Shown here in pieces: positions 37,528-49,900 of a stretch of 64,000 nt of DNA. This stretch comes from Tubiluchus corallicola. Lineage: Eukaryota; Priapulida; Priapulimorpha; Priapulimorphida; Tubiluchidae. The stretch covers positions 675,214 to 739,213 of the forward strand of contig JAQGDQ010000033.1 of the NCBI GenBank assembly GCA_030141605.1. The letters are read 5' to 3'. The position numbers and the translations under genes are program-made. Position 1 is the stretch's first letter. The number at the start of each line of letters is the position of its first letter. Below the pieces are notes generated by a model. That model was not told the origin of the DNA. It made no database searches and worked only from the letters and a program-made list of their open reading frames with translations.

Positions 37528-38528
37528 CTATGATTGTGGTATCTCTTACACCGAAAACCAACATTATTCTTATCACAGGAATACAATTGATTCCCAGTAC
37601 CTACGGTCTAAAATACAATGCATACTTCATGTCTGCAACACATACACATGGGTACATGACATGAGGTGATAATGGTGTAACAGAAAGATGAGCGATTATA
37701 ATGTATGTCTGACAGTGGGTATATCTGACACCAAACTAGCACACATTTGCCACAGACAGGCCTATTATGGGTGAAGCATAGTTGCATTATGGGATACCTG
37801 ACCTTAAAGGAAAGGCCAAACCTTCTAGCAGGCATTTGCCCACAGACAGCCCTATTATGGATGAAACATAGTTGCCTTATAGGACACCTGACGTTAAAGG
37901 AAGGCTAAGCCTTCTGACAAATTAAGTTAAATTTAAATATTTGTGAAAAATGTTAGAAGGATTTAGTAATGTGAGTGTTATAAGCGCCGCATGCAATTAG
38001 TAAAATCACTTGCGACCATTTCACATTTGGGCGCTCCCATTTTGAACAACCATTCCTCCACCAATGACATCTTTATCGACTGAAGAAAAGCAGCACAAGT
38101 TGTCCATTTGCATTAAAGATGTAATAAATTTTTACAAAAAAATAAGATAACGAATTTTGTGATATTTTTGCAAGAAGATTAGGTTAGCCTTCTAACATTT
38201 TTTGCGAATATTGAAACAAGTTTGACTTCACAGAATGTTTTGCTTTTCTTTCAAGGTCAGGTGTCCCATAATGTAACTATGTTTTGTCAATACTAGGGCT
38301 GTCTGTGGGCCAATGTGTACCAGTTTGGTGTCAGATGTACCCGGTGTCAGACGTACATTATAATGAGTAGTATTTCTACTAACCATTATCATCTAATGTC
38401 ATGTTTCGATGTGTATGTGCTGCAGACATGAAATACGCATTGTATTTTAAACTGTGGTGCTAGGACCAAATCGCATTGTTGCGAGAACAATAAATGCTAG
38501 TTTTTAGTGTCGGACATACCACAATGAC
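37528..38528. mobile_element. Fold-back (long terminal inverted repeat) element, ~1 kb
   Basis: The left arm, about 37528-37965, matches the reverse complement of 38180-38528 over most of its length. Landmarks: ATTGTGGTAT at both ends, ATGTCTGCAACACATACACAT (37630) against ATGTGTATGTGCTGCAGACAT (38408), and the GGGACACCTGACCTT region. The left arm also carries an internal tandem duplication of about 80 bp (37742-37915). The centre of about 210 bp has no ORF. Non-autonomous; target duplication not resolved. Confidence 0.85.
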
Positions 38529-38530
38529 AG

Positions 38531-39593
38531 GATCCGGTTTCCCCAAGTAGCAAGCAGAAGAGAAACATCAAAGGCAACACTTTACACCACACTGAAAAGC
38601 CTATATAGTGGACTTAAAGAACTAATATGGAGAATGACTTTAGACTGTTTTTTATAGGAGAATATTAAAGAGCAAAATCAGCACCAAATTTGCATGTAGA
38701 GATGAGCAGATTATGAGCTTCTATATTCAAGGTTATATTTTAATCTAAATGTGTTTATTTTGTATCAAAAGTATTTTTCTTCAAAACTAGGTGACATTAT
38801 CTGCATAATTAATACACAAATAACTTTGTAGAATAATCTCAATATGTACGGGTTGACATTTTGGTGGAATTGCCTAGATGGTACTGTAATATAGCATTTC
38901 AAATTTAGAGTATGAAGACAGGCTACTGACACTGAAATTGCCTAGTTTGATATACCACAGGTTCAGTGTAATATGATAGAAGTTTACAAGACTAAACATG
39001 GTTACTTTGTTATACTATTAACTTTGGATCTAGTGAAGAAGTGAAGAAACTGTCCATAGACATTCTGCATAGCATCAACATACTTTTTGACACGATGACA
39101 CATATTGCCATTAGAATATGTATCACAAATAAGCAATGATAGAATGAATTTATGAAATCACAAAATGATTAAAAACCAAAGAAAACACATTCTAAAATTC
39201 AACATTCAGCCGCACAAACAGACCTTTGAGTAGACAGGTATCGGCTTCAAGTTGCACTTACTAACATCATAAAGAATTAGTTACTATATGGGCAGACAAC
39301 AGAAGTGAATATATTATACTTCAGGTGAGTATAATGCAATTGTCAAAAGCAGGAAGTAAATACATGGCATATGCTCCTGTATATCTTCCAATACACCGTG
39401 TGGAGATTCCATTTTGGAATGTTTTTAAGAAACATCAAGACATATTGGAGCTGTGAAAACACTCGGAAAAACATGAAGACTCAAAGTTTAAATCTGTAGG
39501 CTTTTTTATCGGAGATGTAAATACGTTTATGTGAAAATTTGAAATCAAGAACCTTCAAGATCCTCAAGAGGTAAATATCTTGTTGAAAATGAC
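38531..39593. other. Intergenic, nothing recognised
   Basis: AT-rich, short frames only; no gene or element recognised. Confidence 0.4.
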
Positions 39594-39995
39594 CAAGGGC
39601 GGACCCGGATTTTTAGAAAGGGGCACCGGAATGTCAAAGAATGGAATGTTCGGTATATGGTGTACACTACTGGGAGCGGCACCCGCCTCAAGCACCGAAG
39701 GCAAGAGCCAGAGAGGAGGGTCTGGGACCAGTTTCCTGCAATGTCAAGACATTTAGTCCAAAATAAGTGGGGCCATAACATCAATCATTCCTTCAATTTC
39801 GAGAAGTTTGCCTTTAAGACTGACTACTGAGAACGAATCCTCAAGATGGATTTCTAGCTAATATTCATGCGGCCCGATTTTAAAACTATGACTTTGCTAA
39901 GCTGGTTTGGTCGCGCCACTTTTTATTTTCTTACTTTATGGTTAAGAATGTTTCCGGACTTAGAACATTAAGAACATTTTCACATCAATTTTATG

Positions 39996-40468
39996 CAGTG
40001 GCGGATTATGATTTTATGGGCCTTAGGTTTGAACTTGGAACAGGCCTTTTAAATGTTGCTACACTGCTGAGCTGACGTGTTTTTGTGGAGCTCTCGTCGT
40101 TTGTAAGTTTGTTTAATTTTGTGAGTTTTTGTCCACCGATTCTGATAAAATGGACTTTTCAGATTTTATAAATCTCTTTGCCCCCAGAAAAATTTGGAAA
40201 CTGAAATTTTTAACTTAAACTTAAACTGTGTAAACGTGAATTGTGAATTGTGTAAACTTGAATTGTGTAAACTTAAATTGTGTAAACTTGATTTGTGTAA
40301 ACCCGATTTGAAATATAGTGACTGACTTTTGAAAAAAAAGAGCACCTTGCTCTTTTGTCAATTTATTTTTTTTTACAAAAAAAAATTTTTCGTTTTATTT
40401 TGCCGGGCCCCTTTTGATCCCGGGCCTTAGGCTTCAGCCTATTCAGCCTATAGGGCTATCCGCTACAG
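39996..40468. mobile_element. Non-autonomous hAT element, 473 bp, with 8-bp target duplication
   Basis: Ends CAGTGGCGGATTATG and GGCTATCCGCTACAG form imperfect terminal inverted repeats. ATTTTATG flanks both sides exactly (39988-39995 and 40469-40476), an 8-bp duplication as expected for hAT insertion. No transposase frame. It contains a 15-bp minisatellite. Confidence 0.92.
40225..40310. repeat. 15-bp minisatellite (AATTGTGTAAACTTG)
   Basis: Four back-to-back units at 40246-40305 plus a fifth offset unit at 40225, inside the hAT element. Confidence 0.9.
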
Positions 40469-40848
40469 ATTTTATGTGTCACAGTGAAATGAAATGAATA
40501 TTCGATTTTGCTGCGACACGAATTTACTTACGTTACATACGCTACAGATTGAATGAAGATGAAAATTTCTTTCTTTCACCCACACAGGGTGTTCATGGAC
40601 TTGCCCAAAATGGTAACAAAGTAACAACTTCACAGCTTCATTCTCAACTTCCACGAGAGCAGCATGGATTCCCTTTTTATGGCAACTAAGACGTGCACAT
40701 TCAACTAGTTTAGTGTTACAACAGTAGACTGCAAGGACGTGCGTGCATGAAAAACACCCCTTCTTCACACTTCACACCATGTGTGTAAATTCTGAAAATA
40801 ATTTTGTCGCGGCAAAAATCGGGGCACCCACTGCTGCATTCGCCTATG

Positions 40849-43177
40849 AGGACATTATGACTGTAACTCCTCCTGGTTTAAGACATGTCATTTGACTTGC
40901 CTGTCCTCCAAATGACCTGTGCAAACATTTCTGGTACCATTTGGCATGAGTTTAGACAGTTTTGTAGCATTTGAAGTAATACGGTTTATTCATGCAAACT
41001 TACGAATACTCTGGTTTCATAATGTAGGTTGATGTCTAGATTTTTCATGCCTAACTTAAGTTCATTTAATACTAGATATTGTTTTTCTTTTCTGGGGTTT
41101 TTACCTGAAAACCACTCAACATGAAACTTTCTTCTTTACGGTGAATTACAGTTGCCAGGTCTGCTTGCAATAATAACAGTAACAATATCAATTAAGTCTA
41201 AAGATAATAATACAAGCATGCACAAGCAGCCATGATATTCCAATAAATATTACCTTTAGTTCAATTTGCCTTACACATCATGCCATAAGATAAGAACGTC
41301 TTGATATAAAAAAAGAATTTACTTTGAAAAATAAATGGAACACTGTGCCGTGCAAATACCATGTCACACAACACCAACCTGCCAGCAAATTGAGGACATT
41401 ATGTACTTTCCCTGGCGCAGACCACTCAACATTATTATGAAACGGTCAAATTGATATCGCATGTGCTGCCACCTTTTGAACGCCGCTCGAAATATTTCAA
41501 ATCTATAGGCACAATATGGCGGAGTAAACATTGCTTTATCAAGGCTTTTGTGTTGAAGAGTGTTTTGCATTTTTTCCCGTGGATTATATTGAGATTTTGT
41601 GTGTAAAAAGTAGGTCCAAGAGTTACTCTATTATTTAATTGGCGTAAAAGTTTCCGTAGCTGTATCAAATTTAAATCTTGACTGTCAAAAATATCTAGGA
41701 CTACATGTTATATTGTCATCAATACATTAGCCGGATTAAGCTGAATACATCGCATGTTTTTTTATTGTGAAGCTTCGCCGTCATTATTTCAAAAAATGTT
41801 CTTACAACTCTAAAAATCATAAGCTTGAATTCTGTTAACTGGTTACAATAATATCAATCAATCAAATTTTATCAATCGATGGTTGCATTTTTTTAAGAAT
41901 ACGTTTTATATATTAATCACTGTACAAAAGAGTCGCCGCTAAAGTAGCCTTACGTCAACAGCTACAACTGATTTTGCAAGACCCTAGATATAAAACAAAA
42001 ATGATACGAGATAAATTTGAAAAACTTGTGTGGTTTGTAGTGTTTACACAGGTAACAAAAATCAGACTTGGATACCCTTTTCCTTATACTCATCGAGTAC
42101 CTAATTATTTGTATACACAAATAAAAACAACTGCTGGTGAATTTTAACTAACGGCATTCTCATGTTACCAAGTATTTAGTTATTACATCCTGAGGGCCCA
42201 AACACGTGAGCTGTCAGTCATGAAAGTTATATTTTTCACACAAGGCGTTTGACTGAGTTTTTATCTGCCAGACTTCTTACTTACTTTATCACATGCTTTG
42301 TCAGTCAGCTGCGTCAGTCTAGGTAATGCACTGAGCACTATTAGGAGAATAAATACGTATATATATATACGTATATATATATATACATATACAAAATATA
42401 TATATATATATGTTGTGTTCCTAAAAAAGGCGAAGCAGCATGATCTATAAACTAATGTGGTATTTTACATCAAAGAAGAACTTCGTTTTTTTCAATCCTA
42501 CAAATGCTTACAGGAACGATTGATTATAAGCCTCTGAGTTTAATGTAAATATTCTTAAACAGTGTGAGACTCCAGTAGCCCTTTCTAGCATAAAAGCTTC
42601 TTATTCATCTCCCATGATAAAAGTATTATCATGCTTGTGTTCCTAAAATTATATTATAGCAAGTTTCAATATTGAAATGTTCCTTTAAAATGTAATTTAG
42701 CACATGTTTTCAACATGGTATCATAAACTGCAGGAGCCTATATAGAACCTGGGGTGGCAGGTAAAAAAAACAAAGGCTTGCTAACCCAAATATGACTACA
42801 AAGTCATCACATTAAATTACAGCATCAAACTGCAAGATAGTTTCCATTCACTACAAGCAGCCTCTAAATTATTTAGCTTTTTCCTATAGTTGAGTGTACT
42901 TTCTTTGCATGCATTGCTTCTTCGGAAACCAGGTATACATAAAAAACTGCAACAAGAAAGTTGAACAGCCAGCCTAAAAGTTGGAACCGCTGCTAAGTGA
43001 AACTAAGCTAGTTATGCAGCAGATGTGATAACCAATTTGCATGAAAAGTATACTTGTTTGTTATAAGTTCTTATAACCTTTTTAGTGTTTTTTTCTGTGA
43101 AGAAAACCGCCATGTTTAAAGCAATAAAATTGTTTTTTTTATTTTCAGGTGCTCTTGTACAGCTATATTATGTGGTA
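40849..43177. other. Intergenic; APLF upstream region
   Basis: Holds a degenerate CCAAATGACC/ACATTT-type repeat near 40880-40980 and an AT-rich tract at 42357-42412. The first APLF coding exon starts right after an acceptor, so a non-coding first exon and promoter should be here; the relatively GC-rich stretch near 41410-41530 is one candidate. No gene was supported. Confidence 0.35.
42357..42412. repeat. TA/TATACGTA low-complexity tract
   Basis: Alternating AT with TACGTA interruptions, nearly self-complementary. Confidence 0.85.
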
Positions 43178-43561
43178 CAGTGTTCCCTTGCTACTTCGCG
43201 GTTCGTTTATCGCGGACTCGCTGTTTTGCGGGTTTTCAAAAATATTAATGTAAAATATTTATCTCAGTATTTTTGCTGTTTCGGGGGTTTAGCGGTACTC
43301 CGTCAAAATTACGTATCTAGGTTTAAGAGTTTAAAACATTTTTATGAACATTTAAATAAAGTTTTTTAAAAGGTACACGTACAGTGTGGGAAAAGTTATT
43401 AAGGGAATGGGAAAGGGTTATGTATAAGAGTGTGGGGAGGGTTTATAAGGACTTAAAATAATGTATAACTGCTAAAATAATATAGTGTCCCTACTTCGCG
43501 GAAATTCACGTATCACCGGTGGACCTGGAATGGAACACCCGCGATAAGTGAGGGAACACTG
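43178..43561. mobile_element. pogo/Tigger-type MITE, 384 bp
   Basis: Ends CAGTGTTCCCTTGCTACTTC and the reverse complement of TTATCGC-rich right end (GATAAGTGAGGGAACACTG) form terminal inverted repeats, flanked by TA on both sides (43176-43177 and 43562-43563). The CAGTGTTCCC...TCGCGG ends are those of pogo-superfamily elements. No transposase. Confidence 0.88.
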
Positions 43562-43987
43562 TACACTAAATATCAATAGTCATACAGACTTATAGTTTAG
43601 CTATGTATTGCTGTAATTTTGTTTGAAAACATGATTCGAAAGTATTAGTTAAGATACTTTAATATCTGTAGGGATATTTGTAATTAATACAGTTTATGGA
43701 CAAGTTTATGGAAATGAAGAGTAAAATAATATTGCACAACTCACATTCTGCAGGCTTAAAACTGGCTTTCAAGACTGACATTTAAGCCTAGTGGTAGTGG
43801 TCCTGTTGCATTTATTAATCATAATTTAAAAGGTCTTATTTGTACTGTTGTGCTCTCATCTGTTACATATTTAGTTTAATAATATTAGTGAATTATCATC
43901 CTGTCACATAGTAGTAATTTGCTTTATTGTATATTATTTCAAAATAATACAACATTAACCTTATATTCTGCTACATTACAGGTCATC

Positions 43988-46900
43988 ATGTCAGCGTTAT
44001 ATGAACTTGTTTGCGTTGACCCATCTAGTGACTGCATCATAACTGTGCCCCAAGGAAAAACGACAATAGGTAGAGGCCCGCTAATGAATGTAAGTTACTT
44101 TTTCTACAGAAATACATTTTCTACAAATAGAAGCACCAGGGTATCAAATACTAATTTCTAAAAAGTATCTGAAAATTGAATATTCTGTATAAAAGTCTAA
44201 TTGAATCTTTGCCTCAAGATTGGAATAAATTCTGTGTATCAGTTGCTAAAAGTTTCTTTCATGTTTGCGCTCTATAATAAAAACATTTCATTTTAAGCTT
44301 TTTTTAAAACAAATGTTTATCTATTATTGCTAAAAATACATAATATTACAGCCACAGTCGAGCTGTCATTTTCACTAAACCTACACTGCTGTTTACAGAT
44401 AATGAATGAACATGGCTGTTATTGTGAGATCTCATTTTGTAAGCAGTTGGATCACTTTATCGGTGCCTGGTCATTTCAGGCCTGGCCACTTATGTTTCAT
44501 GATAAAATGAGTGACTTTTATAATAATATTGTGTGCCCAATGTGTTTGGAAATTTTTTACTTTACAGTAATATTATTGAATACAATCTTTCAGTGTCAAG
44601 ACAAACGAGTGTCTCGTGGTCATGCAATTTTAGAAGCTGGTGATAGTGGAGAGCTGACTATTACCCCTGTAAGTATGAACTACATTTTAGTATTAGAATT
44701 ACCTATATAAGAAATGTATGAAACTGTGCATATAAGGCATACAACTGTACATTAAGAAACATGCCGAACTAGCATATTTTGCTTATTAGGTACACGTGAA
44801 TCCCTGCTTTTATAAGAATGCTTCATCGGGAGATTCCACAAAGCTGCAGCCGTTAGAAAAAGACAAACCACAAAAGCTTTACCCGGGTGACAAGTTTTCT
44901 CTTCTTCCTAATACATACATCTATGAAGTCATGAAAAAAGACCTGAAAAGGTAACACAATGCACAATATTTCATTTTGCTTGTTTTTTCTTTATTTTGTT
45001 TTTAAATTTCTACTGTAAGACTATATTTAGAGTAGATGTTATGCAATACCAGTAATTATGGTAATCACGAGTGTCTTGCAATAGAATAGTTTGCCACTGC
45101 TGTTGATTACTTGACATAGATGTTTTACACAATTTCACAAGCTATCTAGCAAACATTGCAGTTCATTTTTGAGGAAAAAGACAATAAAATTGAGCAATCA
45201 AATTGGGACCGAACTTGAGAGTGAAAGACCACACTTTTAATAACTGCAAAAAATGCTAGTATGCTTTAAAATTTATTTCATGTCAAAAAATGATAATTTT
45301 GTATATAGTTTGCATCTGTATCTAGATTTCTGTTTTTATTTTTTAATATTTACTCAAAAATCTTGACTGTTTTAGTAATGGAGTAGCTGAAACGGAGAAG
45401 ACAAGTAAGAAATCACAGAATAATATTGAAGCAGAGAAACCACACAATGACAGTGACCGACCAGAGTCACCTGCAAGCATACACACTGAAATATATGATT
45501 CCAAAAAATCCACTGACCAAGGTAACGTATAGGTGCTATAAGCGAAACAAAAATTTCGTTTCTCTTTGCCAATAATTGCAGTTTCGGTTGAGTTTATTTT
45601 CTTCAAAAATTATTAAATTTCATAGCCAAAACTTTCAATTATTTTCCGTAGCATTTTTCTAGGCTTTAGTAATATTTATCCAGCTTACTTTTTTCTTCTA
45701 GATGTCAAAAATCGTGGAAAAATTTTAGCCATTATACTTCAAATAAAGCGTAACTATCGTTTATTTAATTTTTCGTGCTATGTATACCATGCTTTTTATG
45801 TCAATGCGGCATATCTTCAGTGCTAGTGACTGTGAAGTTTTAGGGTTTCCAGGCACAATCAACCGGAATATCAAAGCATAGTTTGAATAAAACCAAGTTT
45901 AATTTTATAATTTATGAAATATAGGCAACAAAATAATAATAAAATAAAATTTGTCATTTTTGTTTTGCTCGAAATTTCATGGTCTTTCATAATAAACATT
46001 GTTCTACTTTTTTGGTTAGGATTTGTTGCTTAGCTACTTCATCAAGCTTGTATCAGAGCAAATATAAGCAAACAAACAAAAACAAAGTATTTTGTTGATT
46101 TCAGAAATTTTTTTCAGTTTTGATGGTAGTTGGTTTTGCAGAAATGATTTTGGTTTGGTATCTTTTCGGTATCAGTTTCCTATGTAAGTCTACGCGTGGC
46201 AATTTCATGCTTTTTTTGCATTCAGACAGTTGAATCTGCACAAATTTGGTCTTGTGTAGATTGGTTTGAGCACACTTGTTTTGTAATTAAATGTATACAT
46301 ATAAACTCAGTTTGAAGTAAAGTTGTAAAGAGTTAATGTAAAACCATGCTGTGCATGAAAGCTTGCAGTTTTTTGAAATTTATAATGCAAAGATACTAAA
46401 AAATAAAAATATCAAGTAATTAAACCTTAACAAAGCATTCCTGCTATATTAGAAACCCTTTGTATAACTTTAGAAAATCAAGAAGAAAAGGTCACTGATG
46501 AAGAGAAAAAGTTGATTCAAGAAAAAAAGAGCCCCGTGTGCCACAAAGAGGATAAAGAATTTGGTAAGATGTCAACTTAAAGACTGCAGCATCATTATTT
46601 TGCTTTGATTTGTATAGAAATGCTTCATTTCTGCAAAAGGTGTTCCTATGTCACAAGTACTAGAAAATGTATTACTCAGTATGACTGGCTTTTCTAGTAT
46701 GAATAAGACAGCTCTATTAGAAAATTGTAAGAAATGAAAATGGCAGTCTGAAAGTTTTGTTAAAGTACTTTAATTATTATAAAAAGGGGAAATTATGAAT
46801 ATTAGAGTATCATTGCTCATATTAATCTGATGTATTAAATTCAGTAATAGTAGTTACTTTTTCAGTTATAGTTGAAAGAACAGTTCATTCTTAGACTTTA

Positions 46901-49900
46901 TTATTTAGTAGAAAAGTTATCAAATTACAAACAAATTATAAAGTTGTGAATTTTTAGTAAAACTGACAAAGCTGTCACAATAATTCTTATTCCTTGCTTT
47001 GTCCTGACAGTGCATTAAGCACAGTAACTGGTGAACTCATGCAAGTCATCATTGTGTAAATCGTAAACTTGCCAAAGTCTGCCGTAATCATTTTCACATC
47101 TCTTGTAAATAAGTAATGTACTAATCTTTCTGCATTTCGTGTGTTATTAGTTGTGTTCTGCTTGTCAGACAAAATTATTTTTATTTCCAATTCGCAGATT
47201 ATTTTAAATAAGCGAATTTTAACAGGTTTCTCGAATCATAATTCATAAAAGGAATATTTTTAAACAAATTTTGTAAATTGTACAACTCTTTGAGACTTCA
47301 AACTAAAGCTGGTGTTACAGTGCCTAAAGTTTTCTTACTAAAGCATTATGCATGCAGTTACAAAATCAAAAAATAATATAGAAGTGGTAAATATCAGGGA
47401 ATATGTTTCTTGATTTTAACAATATGACACGAGGGAGTTCCGTGAAGTAAAATTTCTTTTTTGCAGAAAATGAGACACATGAAAATAGTAAAAATGATGA
47501 AGAATGCGCCGATGCTGATGTGAAAGGATCTGAATTAGTAAATAAAGCTGAGACAGAAAAATCAGAACTACCTAAAGATTCAGAAAATAGCCTCAAAGAT
47601 GATGACACACAAATTAAAAAACGTGGCCGTGGCAGACCTCCTAAAACAGCTTCCACACAGAAAGTCGCCAGAGAAGAGTCAGAAGAAGAAGCAGAAGAGG
47701 AGGAAGAGGAAGAAGAAGAGCCTGAAGTCATGCCACAGAAAAAAATTAGAGGTAAACCAGTAGACAAAGAAGAAGATGCAAAACATGATTCTGAAGATGA
47801 AGCGAAGATAGCACCTCAGAAGAAAGGGACAAAAGCTTCAAAAAAAGACGAAAGCAAACTAGCAGGAAGAACAAAGTTAGATTCTGAAGAGGAAGAATCA
47901 AGTGAGGAACAAGATGAAGAAAGAGAAGAAGTATCGCCAAAAAGGAAAGGCAGAGGAAGGCCTGCGAAAGGCAAGCCAAAAAATGTACCTGAGGATGCAA
48001 AGAAAACAAAAAAAGATTCTGATCGGGAATCAGGTGACGAAGAAGCAGCAGCAAAAGAGGAGGAACAGGTGAAGTATGAAGAGGAAGAGGAAGAGGAAGA
48101 GGTTATGCCAAAGAAGAAAATACGGGGTCAACCTGTCAAAGAAAAAAGTGAGTCAGAAAGTGAAGATGAGGTTGTGGCATCATCTGGACGAAAGCGTGGA
48201 AGACCAAGTAAAGCTGAAAAAGGAACTCTTAAAAAAAAGAAAGGTATTGTTAAGCCAGAAAAAAAATCTAAAAAAGATGATTCTTCTGAAGGGGAAGAAG
48301 TTTCACCGAAAAGAGTTAGAGGTCGACCAAAAGGTGCACTATCTAAAGGTAGACTGAAGGAATCGGAATCGGAAGACGACTACAAGGAAAATGATCAGGA
48401 TGATGATGATGTTGAAGATGAGGAAGACATGCCAAAAAGAAAAGGACGAGGCAGGCCACCAAAGCGTCAGCGAGACAGTGAAGATGAGTCTGATGAAGAT
48501 GATTATGCTCCAAAGAGCAAACGTGGCCGTCAAAGAACAGTGGTAAAATCGAAAAAATCCAGTAAGGGACGACGACGCATTCGACGGTCTTCATCAGATG
48601 AGGAAGAGGATGAAGCAAACATCGCACCAAGACGAAGGCGTTCAGGAAGGACAAAGGCTAAAAAAGATGAAAGTGATGAAGACGACGACGAGGCGTATGT
48701 GAGGAAACGTGCAGCTGAGCGGAAAGCACGGCAACCCCGGGCTGCTGCTCTAAACTACAATTACAATGGTTAGTACTTAAATGAATAGACCGAGTTCAGA
48801 ATTTTGTCTGCATTTTAAAAGTACCAAAACAAAATTGCACCTTTTGCCATTTTCGGTGACTAGGCTGACCAGCTTGTGAAAGTGATTTTCTCTGACATCC
48901 TTGGGATAGCCAGTCGGTGTAGATGAGTTATTCCGACAGCACAGGGCAGCAGGCTAGCAACTTGTAAAATTTTAATAATTATTTTATTACAGTCAAACCT
49001 CTTTGTACTACACACTTTAGCACCAGACAAAACTTGGTGCTGTCATTATAACGAGTTGTGTTAAATTTTGCCGTAGACGAATCACAAAACAGTTAGACAA
49101 GATGTTGGAGCCCTCAGTTTTCACTCTAAAGGTTAAAGAATTAAATGAAAATTATTAAATCAACTGTTTGTGAATTAGTGATTCACTCAAAATAAATGTT
49201 TATTAAGAAATTTTTCTTATTTATAAAGCAGGCAAATATCATCACGCATCTTGCTGGAGAAAAATGCCACATGTTTTCTTGTTAGTTTCCCATTATGCCT
49301 ACGTGGATTGACAGTAATGTTACTACGATGTATGATATACAGCTTACAAACAATCAAAACACTGCAGCTTGCATTATGTTATTCAACATGTGATGTCTGG
49401 CCGGGGTTACCAATTTAGCCTAGCATTTAGCAACCTCGTACAGTTGGCATTGTGTCAACAGCCTGCTGGCTCTAGTTCAGACTGCTGGCACTATTTCCTC
49501 ATTGAACATATATTTTAATATGCAATGGTTTAACTTGTTAGCTTTATATACATTTAATTACTGCAATTTCGTTTCTGACCATTTTGCAGATGGTAAGCAA
49601 GTTATCAGTACGACGGGGTGATACATCATTGTTTGACTGTACAGTCTAAAAGTGGTGCAGAAAAAATGAACGTTTGTTAGAGTTTTCTGTATTGCTGTAG
49701 CATTGTCCTTAGCAATAAAAAAAGAATTACTTTCAAAAATATGAGATCTGCTGCAAAAAGCTGACTTTTCCTGACAATTTCTGGACACATTTGGCTCGTG
49801 TCTTCAAGCCCAATTCCCTTATGCATCCAGGAAAATCCAGAAGGGTGGTTACCCTCTCAGTGACAATAGTGTTACACACCTTCATTGAAGTCTGTCCAAA

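Larger units (their letters stand above)
39594..40848. mobile_element. Possible outer hAT-like element
   Basis: The left side begins CAAGGGCGGACCCGG with a GGGGCAC run; the right side, read in reverse, begins CATAGGCGAATGC and also reaches GTGCCCC. Both resemble hAT ends, but no matching 8-bp flanks were found. If real, the 473-bp hAT at 39996 is nested inside it. Confidence 0.3.

Noticed and set aside
40472-40768. 98-residue minus-strand Cys-rich frame
   Set aside because: Cys/His pattern is suggestive, but it starts at the hAT target duplication, has no known domain and lies within mobile-element sequence.
43085-43369. 94-residue plus-strand frame
   Set aside because: It runs into the pogo/Tigger-type MITE; not a gene.
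44327-44710. 127-residue plus-strand frame
   Set aside because: Only 44594-44668 is coding (APLF exon 2); the rest is intron read-through.
47746-48654. Long minus-strand frames opposite APLF exon 6
   Set aside because: They are shadows of the purine-rich acidic/basic repeat coding on the plus strand.
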